A model generated the notes under the pieces. The model saw only the letters and a list, made by a program, of their open reading frames with translations. It was not told where the DNA came from and made no database searches. Below, piece after piece: positions 1 to 9,610 of a DNA stretch of 64,000 bases (the first letter of the stretch is position 1; every line of letters starts with the position of its first letter). The stretch is from the NCBI GenBank assembly GCA_022539475.1, contig VCMS01000048.1, positions 215,780 through 279,779 of the forward strand, in the 5' to 3' direction. A program made the position numbers and the translations under genes. The DNA is from Gracilaria domingensis (Eukaryota > Rhodophyta > Florideophyceae > Gracilariales > Gracilariaceae).

Positions 1-237
1 GCGGTGAGCGCGCTTCTAACTGTCAAGTCACGTGGACGTGGTTGACCTTGTGCTGAAGGTAACGTTGCTCGCCGCCGTTGGGCGCAGGTACGGCGAGTAC
101 AGTAAGTCTTTGTCGCGTTGACTGCAGCGTTGTTTGCCGCAGCGCGCGGCCGTACGCCGATTTTGTGGGCGCGCGTCACGCGCGCCGTCACGGCGGCGCG
201 GCGGAGAAAAGGGAGAAGAACGGCGGCGCGGGCGTGA
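1..237. other. GC-rich lead-in, no gene called
   Basis: Very GC-rich sequence. A consensus 5' splice site (GTAAGT) occurs near 99 and possible acceptors near 86 and 140, so the window may open inside a spliced plus-strand gene whose last exons are described next. Reading frames here are short and low in complexity, and no protein family is recognisable. Confidence 0.3.
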
Positions 238-659
238 GGCGGCGCGCCAGAGCGCGCGCGAGCGCGAGCGCGAGCGCAGGGCGAGGCGGGGGGCGCGCTC
301 GCGCGCTCGCGCCTGTGTGCCGGGCGGGCGCGGCGGCGCGGCGGCGCGGCGGCGCGGTACTACCGCGGCGGTAGCGCGGCGGTGAGCAACGCGACGGCGG
401 CGGCGGCGGCGGCGGCGGCGGGCGCGGAAAGCGCGGCGGGGGGCGGCGCTCCGCTCGATGCGCGCGCGCGCGCGCTGACGGCGGCGTTCAACAAGGACGC
501 GCTGCGCGCAACGCGTGTAAGCGCGCGCGGCGGCTGTAAACCGACGCGCGTGACGCGGCGGCGCGGCGCGCTCGCTGCGCCGCCAGCAGCGCCGCGCGCG
601 CGCGCTTACAGCGCGCCGCTGCCGCCAACAGCAAGCGGCGCAAAATCAGCGCCGTGTAA
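238..659 (+). CDS. possible last two exons of a spliced gene, C-terminus only
   Basis: An open frame without an ATG runs from a TGA at 235 to 516, where it meets GTAAGC. A 95-nt intron (517-611) ends in CTTACAG. Exon 612-659 continues in phase and stops at TAA 657-659. The joined C-terminus reads ALTAAFNKDALRATR followed by RAAAANSKRRKISAV. It is basic, and KRRK could be a nuclear localisation signal. The upstream part is a long Ala run and low-complexity sequence. No family is recognised. The splice signals and the in-phase ending support a real gene, but in DNA this GC-rich long open frames arise by chance, so the call is tentative. The start would lie upstream, possibly outside the window. 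Confidence 0.33.
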
Positions 660-754
660 GGCGCGGGCGCGCGGCGCTTGCGCGCGCTACTAGCATGTCA
701 CGCGCACGCGTGGCGGCCTCGGCGCGGACGCGCGGCCGCCGTGGCGCCGCGTCG

Positions 755-762
755 TACAAAAG
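755..762 (+). promoter_or_regulatory. TATA-like element upstream of bZIP gene
   Basis: TACAAAAG is an AT-rich island in very GC-rich DNA, 180 bp before the bZIP start codon. Similar islands precede most genes in this window. Weak match to a TATA box. Confidence 0.35.
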
Positions 763-805
763 CGCCGCCGCCGCGCCGCGCCGGCGCGGCGGCGTGATGC
801 GCGCC

Positions 806-806
806 A

Positions 807-841
<35 letters not shown>
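806..841. repeat. hexanucleotide (CGCCGT)n microsatellite
   Basis: About six perfect copies of a 6-bp unit in the presumed 5' leader of the bZIP gene. It also reads as Ala-Val or Asp-Gly dipeptide runs in spurious frames. Confidence 0.8.
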
Positions 842-842
<1 letters not shown>

Positions 843-941
843 CCCCGTTCGCCGCCGTCCCGCCGTGCGCCGTCGTCCCCCCCACCCGCTGCGCCCCGTC
901 GCCCACCCCACCACCCGCTGCGCGCGCCGACAACGCCAGCC

Positions 942-1611
942 ATGTCCGATATCGTCGACGAGATCCTGGCCGCCGCGCAGCACAAGCCGTGCGACATGTG
1001 GTTCGCGCCGCCCGTGTTCCCGTCGCCGCGCGGCGTGCAGCACGACTTTTCGCCGCTGGCGTCGCTGCTGGACCCCGCGCTGTCCTTCGCCAAGCCGGCG
1101 CCGGCGCCAGCGCCGCCGCCGCCGCCGCCGCCGCCGCCCGAGCTGGGCGCGCCGCCGCCGCCGCCGCCGCAGCCGCGCGCACAGCCGTCGCAGCCGTCGC
1201 CGCGGAAACGGCGAGCGTGCGCGGCGGGCGCGGCGGGCGCGGCGGCGCGCTCGGCGCGCAAGAAGGCGCACACGGCGCCGATGCTGCACGCGACGGCGGT
1301 GATGCCGCCGTCGGCCAAGAGCATTCTGGAGCGGCGCGAGAAGGCGATTCGCGAGGGCCGTCGAAAGGACGCCAGGCTGACGGACACGGAGCGGCGCATC
1401 CTGCGCAGACTGCGCAACAGGGAGTCGGCCGAGCGCTGCCGCCTGCGGAGGGTGCAGCAAGCGGCGCTTTTACAACAGAGAATCAACGACATGCAGGTGG
1501 AGAATGAGCGGCTGGTGAGCATGGCGCATCAGTACGAGTGCACCATTCGCCGCCTGGAGCTGGTGATCCGCCAGCTGTCCGCCGGCGCGCCGCCGGCGCG
1601 CGGCGGCGCGC

Positions 1612-1645
<34 letters not shown>

Positions 1646-1694
1646 GCAGGACGGGCAGCAAGACGCTGTTGACGCGCTCGAGGCGGCGTTATGA
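942..1694 (+). CDS. bZIP transcription factor
   Basis: 250-aa predicted nuclear DNA-binding protein. The N-terminal 50 residues are acidic to hydrophobic and may activate transcription. Residues 52-88 are a Pro-rich low-complexity linker. The basic region at about 151-170 contains the diagnostic N-x7-R arrangement (N159 to R167, NRESAERCR). A leucine zipper follows in correct register (L177, M184, L191, Y198, L205), so it should dimerise and bind ACGT-type or AP-1-type sites. The C-terminus ends in a Gly tract (roughly 220-233) and an acidic tail. The first ATG after the TATA-like island is used, and the context GCCATGTCC is favourable. It converges on the gene at 1762-2199, with 67 bp between stops. 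The bZIP assignment is firm; the subfamily and targets cannot be read from sequence. Confidence 0.88.
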
Positions 1695-1761
1695 CCGAGA
1701 CTGCGGTTTGGATTGCTGGTTATATGTATGGGGGGGGTTTTTTTGCTGCGGCGCGCGCGCG

Positions 1762-1894
1762 CTAGAGCAGCGCGCACGGCACATGCGCCGCGGACTGAAT
1801 GTAAAATAGGTCCTCGTGCTGCGCGGGCACTGACTTTTGCGCAGCGAGCTGCTGCTGGCGCTGCCACTGTTGTTGCGGCGGTTGTTGCGGCGGC

Positions 1895-1942
<48 letters not shown>

Positions 1943-2199
1943 TGGGGCGGCGGGGCGCGGTGCGGCCACCAGCCGCACCACCACGCGGCGTGGTGGTGGT
2001 CGGCGGCAGCGGCGGCGGCGGCGGCGGCGGCGGCGGCGTGGTCGTCCTCCAGCTGGATGACGTTCCACGGCGTGAGGTCGGTGAAGGGCGTGTCGGAGGT
2101 GCACACGGTGTTGACGAGCGCGACGCTGTCGATGATGAACTTGATGATGGCGCCCTCGTTGCAGCGCTCGTCCAGGTAGCGCGACACGATGACGCCCAT
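1762..2199 (-). CDS. small Ala/His/Gln-rich protein, function unknown
   Basis: 145-aa protein. The first 48 residues look like a genuine ordered domain with non-repetitive codons (MGVIVSRYLDERCNEGAI, then a hydrophobic stretch, then TPWNVIQLEDD). The rest is low complexity: two poly-Ala runs separated by His, Trp and Pro clusters, then Gln. The ATG at 2197-2199 was chosen because it is the first after a TATA-like box at 2274-2282 and is followed by the only complex sequence. The open frame extends further upstream but would cross the promoter. MG at the N-terminus would be compatible with N-myristoylation, which is speculation. No family is recognised. The gene converges with the bZIP gene. 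Confidence 0.55.
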
Positions 2200-2273
2200 G
2201 GCGGCGGGGGGGGGGGGGGCGGGCGCGGCTGGGCGCGCGGACGGGGCGGCGCGCGCGACGGGCGCGGCGCGCG

Positions 2274-2282
2274 CATAAATAG
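2274..2282 (-). promoter_or_regulatory. TATA-like box, minus strand
   Basis: CTATTTATG on the minus strand is an AT-rich island in GC-rich DNA, about 75 bp before the start of the 1762-2199 gene. That is a plausible spacing for a core promoter plus a short leader. The rest of the interval to 2531 holds the 3' flank of the desaturase gene and nothing else recognisable. Confidence 0.5.
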
Positions 2283-2531
2283 CGCGGCGGCTCTCGCGGC
2301 GCGCGGCGCCGTTGCGCGCGCGCGGTGAGCGGTAAGCGGTCAAATGCAACTGAGGGCAAGTGCAAGCGACGGGGAAACGGCGCGGGGGCGTTGCGGCGCG
2401 CGCGCGTCAACGGCGCTTGCCGCGCGGCCGTTGCGCGGGGACGCGCGGCAAGCGCTGCTGCGCGGCGCTTGCGGGCACAACACGGAGCGCTTTTTTAGAT
2501 GCGAGGGCGCCAAACAAATGGAACAAAACTG

Positions 2532-4148
2532 TCAGTCCAGCTTGAGCTCGGCCGGGCGGCCGTCGCGCCCCATGTCGCGCAGGTGGCGCACGTGCGCGCG
2601 CAGCGCGTCGCCAAACGCGGGCAGCACGTTGAAGCGCAGGCCGTGGCGCGCGGCCACGCGCATGACGATGGGCGTGAGCGCGGCGTAGTGGTACTGGCTG
2701 ACGGTGGGGAACAGGTGGTGCACGGTCTGGTAGTTGAGCGCGCCGGACAGGTAGGCGGCGGCGGCGCTGCCGTGCGCGTAGTCGACGGTGGTGCGGATCT
2801 GCGCGTGCGCCCACTCCAGCTCGAACACGGCCGGGCACTTGCCGGCGGCGCGGCGCGCCACGTCGGAGAAGAGGAAGTCGGCGCGCGCCGACACGTGGCT
2901 GACCTGGAAGTTGAGCGCCAGCCAGTAGCCGGTGGTGAGCTCGGTGAGCGCCAGCAGCGCGGCGAGCTGGCGCGGCGCCAGCGCGCGCGCCACGCACAGC
3001 GGCAGCACCACGCGGTAGAACGCCCACAGCGCCTTGGCCGACAGCATGCGCAGGTGCTCCGGCGGCGCGATGGGGTTGACGCGCACGGGGCCGTTGGTCA
3101 GGCGCGAGAACACCTCGCCCACGTCCTGCAGCCGCGCCTTGAGCGCCAGCACGCCGTACAGCGGCGGCAGGTACACGTGCTGCCAGCGGTACAGCGGCGC
3201 CCAGCGCTGCTGCGCCGCCAGCCGCCGCGCGTCCGCCGTCAGCGACGTGGGCAGGTCCGGGTCCGCGCCCAGCACGTTGGTGTACACGTGGTGGCCCAGC
3301 ACGTGCTGGTTGCGCCACGACAGCAGCGACGCGCCGCACACGTAGTCCAGCGCGAAGCGCCCCACGCGCGCCCACCAGCGCGGCCGCCGCCCCAGCGCCG
3401 CGTGCGACGCGTCGTGCATCCAGCCCGTCAGCGGCATGCCCTGCGCCGCGCCCATCGCCACCGCCAGCGCCGCGCGCGCCCACAGCGCCACGCCCGCGCG
3501 CACGTACGCGCCGTAGAAGCACGCGCAGAACAGCGCGTACACCGGCGCCATGCGCGCCAGCGCCGTGCGCGGCTCCTTGGCGTCCAGCCGCGCCGCCTCA
3601 AAGTAGCGCTTCACCGCCGCGCACGCCTCGCGGTAGAAGCCCGAGTCCGCCTTGTACACCGGGTGCTCGAACGTCGCCAGCGCCCCGATGTGCAGCGCCC
3701 GCAGCACCTGCTGCGGCCGCTCCGAGAACGGGTGGTACGACGCAAACAGGTCCGTCGCGTCGCGCCCCGCCGCCAGCAGCAGCAGCTCGCGCCCGCCGGG
3801 GTGCCGATCCACGAACGCCGTCACGTCGTACACGCGCCCGTGCACCGCGATCCACGCCGACTCCTCGTGGTTGTGCTGCGCCAGCTCCTGCCACGTGAAC
3901 TGCGCGTGCGCCGCCGCCGCGCGCGCCGCCGCCGACGGCGCCGCCGCCGCCGCCGCTGCCTTGGCGCCGCGCCGCCCCAGCAGCCGCAGGTCGTACGCGC
4001 GCGCGCACAGCTCCAGCAGCAGCGCCAGCATCGGCAGGTACAGGTAGTGCGCCAGCGCCGTGCGCGTCACCAGCAGCGCCGCGATGATGGCCGACGCCAG
4101 CGCCATGCACGCCGCCGCCGTCATGTATCGCCGCGCGATGGGCTGCAT
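2532..4148 (-). CDS. cytochrome b5-fused front-end fatty acid desaturase
   Basis: 538-aa membrane enzyme that would insert a double bond between an existing one and the carboxyl end of a polyunsaturated fatty acid, probably in the ER. The cytochrome b5 domain (about 82-165) has the haem motif HPGG at 116-119. The three desaturase histidine boxes are HDASH (245-249), HVLGHH (282-287) and QTVHH (474-478). Gln replacing His in the third box is the hallmark of front-end (Delta5/6/8/4) desaturases. The text around box 2 (GHHVYTNVLGADPDL) resembles Delta5-type enzymes, but regioselectivity is inferred. Unusually, about 80 residues precede the b5 domain, with hydrophobic stretches near 9-30 and 36-50 and an Ala-rich linker. 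Codon third positions are almost all G or C. A TATA box lies at 4289-4297. The next gene upstream on the same strand is the secreted glycoprotein. Confidence 0.93.
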   Translation of the reverse strand: MQPIARRYMTAAACMALASAIIAALLVTRTALAHYLYLPMLALLLELCARAYDLRLLGRRGAKAAAAAAAPSAAARAAAAHAQFTWQELAQHNHEESAWIAVHGRVYDVTAFVDRHPGGRELLLLAAGRDATDLFASYHPFSERPQQVLRALHIGALATFEHPVYKADSGFYREACAAVKRYFEAARLDAKEPRTALARMAPVYALFCACFYGAYVRAGVALWARAALAVAMGAAQGMPLTGWMHDASHAALGRRPRWWARVGRFALDYVCGASLLSWRNQHVLGHHVYTNVLGADPDLPTSLTADARRLAAQQRWAPLYRWQHVYLPPLYGVLALKARLQDVGEVFSRLTNGPVRVNPIAPPEHLRMLSAKALWAFYRVVLPLCVARALAPRQLAALLALTELTTGYWLALNFQVSHVSARADFLFSDVARRAAGKCPAVFELEWAHAQIRTTVDYAHGSAAAAYLSGALNYQTVHHLFPTVSQYHYAALTPIVMRVAARHGLRFNVLPAFGDALRAHVRHLRDMGRDGRPAELKLD

Positions 4149-4160
4149 CGCGGGGTGCGT

Positions 4161-4212
4161 GGTGGGGGTGGTGCGGGGGGGGGGGGGGGGTTGGTGGGGG
4201 GGGGGGGGTGGT
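4161..4212. repeat. long G-run cluster with quadruplex potential
   Basis: Several uninterrupted G runs, two of them longer than ten bases, separated by TT or T. They lie just upstream of the desaturase start codon, so the mRNA leader would be C-rich and the template strand could form G-quadruplexes. Homopolymer lengths here may be miscalled. Confidence 0.75.
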
Positions 4213-4288
4213 AGCGAAGCGCGCAGGCGGCTCGACAGAGCAGGGGGCGGGTGGCGAAGGGCGGCGAATTCGGAGTCTCTAAGCTTGC

Positions 4289-4297
4289 TTTATATAG
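4289..4297 (-). promoter_or_regulatory. TATA box of the desaturase gene
   Basis: CTATATAAA on the minus strand, a near-consensus TATA box 141 bp upstream of the desaturase ATG. It is the clearest AT-rich island in this stretch. Confidence 0.65.
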
Positions 4298-4488
4298 CGA
4301 ACACACTGCCACTGGCGGCGGCTGCTCGTTGCGAGCGGCGCGCGCGGGAATACGCATCGCACATGCCTCGTTGGGCGCACGCTCGCGCGCGTGCGGCGCA
4401 AAAGGCGCGCGGCCGCGCGCCACGTGGCGCGCGATCGGCCGCCATCGCCGCCGCCGCCATCAGCCACCACCGCGGCGCGCTGTCGCCG

Positions 4489-4567
4489 TCACCGCCGCGC
4501 CGCCGCCGCCGCCGCCTCGGCCAGCTGCCCGCTGCCGCCGCGCGCGCGCGCGCCGCCGCTGCCGGCC

Positions 4568-4601
<34 letters not shown>

Positions 4602-4972
4602 GCCCGAGCGCGAGCGCCAGCCCGTCGCCGCCGCCGCGCGCGCTGCGCGCGCGCGTCGCCGTGCGCGAGGCGCGCGCGCCCGACACGCCCGCGCCGCCCG
4701 CGCCGCCGTTGCGCACCGCCAGCGCGCGCGCGCTCGCCGCGCCGCGCGCGCGCTCGCGCGGCGCCGCCGCCGGCGCCGCCGCGCCCGTGGCGCGCGCGCG
4801 CCCGCGCGACGACGGGCCGGACGCGGCGGCCGCCGCCGCGGACGGCTCGCGGCTGGCGGCGCTGTCCACCGCCGCGAACGCGCCGCTCACGGCGCGCGAC
4901 AGCGCGCGCGCGCCGCGGCCGGGGGGCGACGCCGCGGCGGGGGAGGCGGAGAGCTGCCGGACCGCGACCGGC

Positions 4973-5005
<33 letters not shown>

Positions 5006-5571
5006 AGCTGCACGCAGGCGCGGCGCGCGCGCGCGGCGCCGGCGTGCTTGACGCCCAGCGACGCGCAGCCGGCGCGCGCGGCGAGCGCGGCGGCGGCGGC
5101 GCTGGCGTCGGACGCGGCGTGCACGGCCACCAGCTGGTGCTGCGGCGCGGCGCGCGCGCCCGCGGCGCGCACGCTGGCGCGCACGGCCAGCGCGGCGGCG
5201 CGCGCGCGCGGCGCGGCGTCGGCCACGGCCAGCGCGTGGCGCGGCGCGCGCGCCAGCGCGGAGCGGTTGCGCGCGGCGGCGGCGGCGGCGGCGTGCATGG
5301 ACAGCAGCAGCGGGCCGTGCGACGCCGCGATGTGCAGCGAGGTGGACAGGTTCCACGGCGCGGCGGCGCCGCGGCCACTCGCGAGCTGCTGCTGCTGCGC
5401 GCGCGGCAGGCGGATGGTGGTGGTCAGGTTGAGCGTGCCCGTGATGGTGACGGTGACGTTGTGCGCGCCGTCGGCCGCGCGGATGGACGCGCGCAGCGGC
5501 GCGGCGGCGCGCGGCGGCGCGAGCGCGAGCGCGAGCAGCAGCAGCAGCGCGGGCAGCGCGGCCGGCGGCAT
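4489..5571 (-). CDS. predicted secreted or surface glycoprotein, low complexity
   Basis: 360-aa protein beginning with a clear signal peptide (residues 1 to about 24: MPPAALPALLLLLALAL then APPRAAA). The mature N-terminus carries N-glycosylation sequons at N38, N48 and N74. A region of alternating beta-type residues follows, then an (Glu-Pro)5 block and Ala/Arg/Gly-rich tails including a run of about ten Gly. The start at 5569-5571 was chosen because it begins the signal peptide; the open frame continues upstream through the divergent promoter without meaning. No enzymatic motif is visible. It could be a cell-wall or extracellular-matrix protein, which is inference. It is divergent to the PPR gene and shares a 486-bp upstream region with it. 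Confidence 0.6.
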
Positions 5572-6057
5572 GGTGGCGGCGGTTGGTGGCGGCGCGTGAC
5601 GGCGGCCGCGCGCCGCCGCCGCCGCGGCGCTTATGTACGGCGCGGCGCGCGCGGCGCGGCGCGGTGCGCGCGGCAATCGCCTCCGGCGGTGAACGCGGCG
5701 GTGCGGCCGGTGAGCGCCGATCGGCGCGCGCGCGCCGTGCGCAGCCGCGCGCGCCGTTGCATCGCGCGCGCATCGCGCGCAGAACGCAGCCGCGCGCGCA
5801 CCCCCCCCCCCCCCCGCGCCACGCGGCCACGCGGCCACGCGGCCACGCGGCCACGCGGCCACGCGGCCGCGCGCGCCGCGCGCGCCGCGCGAGATTTGGC
5901 GCTGTGTGGCGCGCAGCGCGAGATAAAGCGCGCCTGCGCCTGCGCGCCGCACCCGCGCGCGCCGCCCCTGCCGCGCCGCCTGCCGCGCCCGCGCCCCTCC
6001 GCGCGCGCCGCTTCGTCTTCGCCCGCCCTCGCCCGCCCTCCCCCTCCGGCTCCCGCC
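5572..6057. promoter_or_regulatory. divergent promoter region with 8-bp tandem repeat
   Basis: Separates the minus-strand glycoprotein gene from the plus-strand PPR gene. A TATA-like TACATAAG on the minus strand (5631-5638) is 60 bp before the glycoprotein start, and GATAAAG at 5922-5928 (+) is 130 bp before the PPR start. Between them is a C-run (about 5801-5815) and roughly six copies of an 8-bp unit ACGCGGCC (5820-5868). Confidence 0.5.
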
Positions 6058-7826
6058 ATGGCGCCGGCCTTCGTCGTCGCGCCGCTGCGCGCCGCCCCCG
6101 CGCCGCGCCGCCTCGTCTGCGCCACCGCCGCGCCCTCGCCGCCGCCGCCGCCGCCGCCCCCCCCGCCCGACGGCGCGCCGCCGCTCAAGCGCGCGCGCCC
6201 GCGCGCGCCCGCCGCCCCCACCGCGCCCGCGCCCGCGCCCGCGCCCCTGGCCGCCGCGCCGCCGCGGCCGTACCGCGTCGACGCCGCGCTGGTGGAGCGC
6301 GAGATCCGCACCGTGTCGTACGCGGCGCTGCTGCGCACGGTGGACGCGTGCGTGCACACGCGCCGCTACGCCGTCAGCGTGCGCCTCATCGAGGCCGCCA
6401 TGGCGCAGCCGCGCCTGCGCGACAGCTTCACGCCGCGCATGTACTCGCACCTGTTCATGTCGCTCATGCGCATCGGCACCAAGCCCATGGCGCAGCGCGC
6501 GCTGCAGCTGCTGCGCGCCGCCGTGGACGACGCCGACGTGGCCAAGCTCGTGGGCCCGCGCGCGTTCAACTTTGTGTTTGTGGCGCTCAGCCGCGTGGGG
6601 CTCATCGACGACGCGCGCCAGGTGGCGCGCATGTGCTACCGCGTCGGCTACTACCTCAACCGCTACTCGTACAACGCGCTGCTCAACGCGTGCGCCAAGA
6701 AGCAGCGCCTGGACGCCGCCTTCGAGACGCTCAAGGAGATGGCCGACCACCGCGTGTCGCCCGACGTGGTGTCGTTCAACGTGCTCATCTCGTGCTGCGT
6801 GCGCGCCGGCTCGGTGGACATTGCGCTCAGCATCCTGTCGCGCATGAAGGACTGGAACATCCGCCCGGACATCTACTCGTACAACTCGGTGATCAACGGG
6901 CTGCGCAAGAGCAACATGCTGGACCAGGCGTTCGAGCTGGTGGCGCAGATGGAGCGCGAGAGCGCGCCGCGCGGCGCCGCCGCCGTGGTGGCGCCGCCGT
7001 CGCACCTGGGCGTGGCGCCGGACCTGGTGACGTACAACACGCTGCTGTCGGCGCTGGCCAGCCTGGAGCGGCCGCAGTTTGAGCGCGCGCTGCGCGTCAA
7101 GAGCCACATGGAGCGCCGCGGGCTGCGCTGCAACGAGGTGTCGTACAACGCGCTGATGGCGACGGCGGCCAAGGCGGAGCGCGTCAAGGACGCGTTCCTC
7201 ATCTACGACGAGATGCTGTCGCGCGGGCTGCGCCCCAACTGCGAGTGCTTCACCACGCTCATCACGCTGTGCGGGCGCGCCAACATGGTGGAGCGCGCGT
7301 TCGAGGTGCACAAGCACATGCTGGCGTCGAGCATCGCGCCCAACGTGATCACGTACAACGCGCTGCTGACGGCGTGCCGCGGCGCGGCCAGCGGCAACGG
7401 CGAGCGCGCGCTGCGGCTGCTGCAGCTGATGCGCGCCACGCCGGGCTGCGAGCCGGACGTGATCACCTACTCCACCGTGATCGACGTGCTGGGGCGCAAC
7501 GAGCGGCTGGCGGACATGCGCCGCGTGTTTGCGCAGATGCGCGCGGCGCGCGTGGAGCCCAACCTGGTCACGTACACCAGCATGATCGCGGGCATGACGC
7601 GCGCCGGCCGCGTGGAGGACGCCGAGCAGCTGCTGCGCGACATGGAGGCGGCGGGCGTGCGCCCCAACGTGTACACCTTCTCCAGCCTCATCAACGGCGC
7701 CGCCAAGCGCGCCGACTTTGAGCGCGCCATGCGCACGCTGGCGCTCATGCGCCGCAAGCGCGTCGCGCCCAGCGCCATCACGTACACCATGCTGCTGCAG
7801 CTGGCGCTGCGCGCCGCCGGCGCCGC

Positions 7827-7894
<68 letters not shown>

Positions 7895-7896
7895 GC

Positions 7897-7935
<39 letters not shown>

Positions 7936-8187
7936 GCCGCCGCGCAGGCGCGCCGCGTGCTGGCCGAGATGCGCGACGACCGCCGCGTGTGCCGCGCGCG
8001 GCTGGCGCGGCTGGCGCAGTACGTCGCGCGCCTCGACGCGGCCGCCGCCGGCGGCCGCGTCGCCGCGCGCCGCGTCGGCGAGCTGGTCGACGCGTGCCTG
8101 CAGCCGCAGCCGCAGCCGCAGCCGCCGCCGCCGCCGCAGCCGCAGCCGCAGCCGCAGCCATCGGCGGGCGCGCCGCCGCAGCCGTAG
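6058..8187 (+). CDS. P-class pentatricopeptide repeat (PPR) protein
   Basis: 709-aa RNA-binding protein. After a Pro/Ala/Arg-rich N-terminus (1-75) that could be an organelle transit peptide, about eleven 35-residue PPR motifs run from roughly 166 to 585. Repeating cues include SYNALLNAC, SFNVLIS, TYNTLL, TYNALLTAC, TYSTVI, TYTSMI and TFSSLIN, each with P-D or P-N at the motif end. There is no E, DYW or SMR domain, so it belongs to the P class, which typically stabilises or processes organellar transcripts. The fourth motif contains an Ala/Pro-rich insertion. The C-terminus has a Gly-Ala-Asp repeat, poly-Ala, then (Gln-Pro)n. The start is the first ATG after the GATAAAG element; the frame is open far upstream only because of composition. 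The RNA target is unknown. Confidence 0.93.
7827..7893. repeat. 9-bp coding minisatellite in PPR gene
   Basis: About seven perfect copies of GGCGCGGAC encoding Gly-Ala-Asp, followed by a GCC run encoding poly-Ala. The copies are identical at the DNA level, which points to recent slippage. A second repeat of CAGCCG type encodes Gln-Pro at about 8100-8160. Confidence 0.85.
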
Positions 8188-8220
8188 AACGCACGTGCGC
8201 TTTTTGCAGCGCGCGCGCCC

Positions 8221-8266
8221 ATTGGCTGCGGCGCGCCGCGCGCGAGCGCCACAAGTACAGTATAAC
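8221..8266 (+). promoter_or_regulatory. CCAAT-type and TATA elements
   Basis: ATTGG (inverted CCAAT) at 8221 and TATAAC at 8261 lie about 90 and 50 bp before the ATG at 8313. They fill the 125-bp gap after the PPR stop and imply that the downstream gene has its own promoter. Confidence 0.5.
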
Positions 8267-8312
8267 ACCCTCCACACGCTTGCCAACCGCGCCGCGCCGC
8301 GGCTGCCGCGCC

Positions 8313-8976
8313 ATGTCCGCCTTCGTCGCCTCCACCGCCGCGCCGCGCGCGTCGGCCGCGCGCCGCCCGTCCGGCGTGTCGCTCGACCCGCTGCACAGCT
8401 TCGAGAGCCTGTGCCGCCGCGCGCAGGCCGCGCTCGCGGCCGGCGCCGCGCGCGCCGACGGGCTCGGCACGTTTGCGCCGCCGCCCGCGTCGCTGCGCGC
8501 CGCCGAGCCGCGCCGCGCGCGCGCCGCCGCGCGCCTGGAGATGCGCGGCGGCCGCGCCTTCCAGGCCGCCGTCGTCGACGTGTGGCGCAGCGCCGCCAGC
8601 GCGCCGCGCCCCGCCGCGCGCGTGCTCGCGCGCGCCGACGAGCGCGCCGACGCGCGCTTCCGCAAGGAGAGCGTCGGCATCTCGCTCAACCTCACGCCGC
8701 GCGACCGCGCGCTGCCCGCGCTGCGCGCCGACGCGCACTACTTCCAGCTGCGCGGCGACGCCTGCGCGGCGTGGTGGTTCGCCGGCGCCGCCGACCTCAG
8801 CGTGCGCGCCGGCGCGTCGCCGCGCCGCTTCGCGTCGCTCGTCGCGCCGTTTCTGGCGACGTGGACGCGCCTCAGCAGCCGCCATCGGCTGCGCCGCCGC
8901 GGCGCCGCGCACGCCGCCTTCCTCGACGCGTGCTGGGCGCGCCGCGACGAGCACGACGACGACGCCGCCGCCGCCT

Positions 8977-9019
<43 letters not shown>

Positions 9020-9389
9020 GCCCGTGCGCTGCCTCGACCGCGACACGTCGTTCCTGTTCATCTCGGAGATGTTCGACGCGCTGCTGCCGGCGTACCTGCC
9101 GCTGCTGGCCGCGCGCGGCGCGGACGACGCCGCGTTCGCCGACTGGCGCGGCTTCGAGCTGGCGCGCGCGCTGGGCGACGACGGCGCGTTTGGCGACGAG
9201 ACGGTGGACACTTTTTGCATCGCCGGCGGCGCCAGCTGCGAGAGCGCCATGCTGCGCGCCAACCCGCTCGGCTCGTGGCGCTTCTCGCTCGCGCCGTCGT
9301 CGCTCACGGCCGCCGGCAAGCTGTACCACACGCTGCGCAGCCGCGCGCGCGCTGCGTGCCCCTCGCCGCTGTACACTGACTTGGAGTGA
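8313..9389 (+). CDS. divergent coproporphyrinogen III oxidase-like protein
   Basis: 358-aa protein whose layout follows oxygen-dependent coproporphyrinogen III oxidase, which converts coproporphyrinogen III to protoporphyrinogen IX in haem and chlorophyll synthesis. Landmarks in order: GISLNLTPRDRALPALRADAHYF (substrate-side strands), WWFAGAADLSV at about 154-164 in place of the family's WWFGGG-DLTP, FLFISEMFDALLPAYLPLL at about 246, and the AGGASCESAM then WRF region at about 305-324. The Asp of the DLTP motif is kept. Several glycines, the Thr-Pro and the RRGRYVEFN-type segment appear altered, and an Asp/Ala-rich insertion sits near 225. It may be a non-catalytic or neofunctionalised paralogue. 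A CPOX relationship is an inference from motif order. It converges on the kelch gene with 64 bp between stops. Confidence 0.6.
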
Positions 9390-9453
9390 ACTCGACGCGT
9401 TTTTCTTTTTGTCCATGTAACATATATATATATTGTAATGAAAAACAAGCTGC
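9390..9453. terminator. convergent 3' intergenic spacer, AT-rich
   Basis: Only 64 bp separate two convergent stop codons. The spacer contains a T-rich stretch, an AT dinucleotide run (about 9422-9434) and TAATGAAAA. It probably serves as the polyadenylation region for both genes; no perfect AATAAA is present. Confidence 0.45.
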
Positions 9454-9577
9454 CTACGGCTGTTCCTCTTCTTCTCCCTGCTTGCTCACGTCTGCACCCG
9501 CGCGCCCGTCGTGCCAACTGCCATCCGCAGCCTCCGGCGCACCGCCACCCGCAGCCACCGCGTCGGGCCCCTCCCCT

Positions 9578-9610
<33 letters not shown>

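Noticed and set aside
78..693. Overlapping Ala/Arg-rich frames at the window start
   Set aside because: Most are composition artefacts in GC-rich DNA; only the spliced ending at 612-659 gave a plausible protein terminus.
4060..6057. In-frame upstream extension of the PPR protein
   Set aside because: Crosses the glycoprotein gene and the divergent promoter and contains only low-complexity sequence.
4489..8286. A 1,265-codon minus-strand open frame spanning the PPR gene
   Set aside because: Opposite strand of the PPR gene and open only because of GC bias. The real gene is the signal-peptide protein from 5571.
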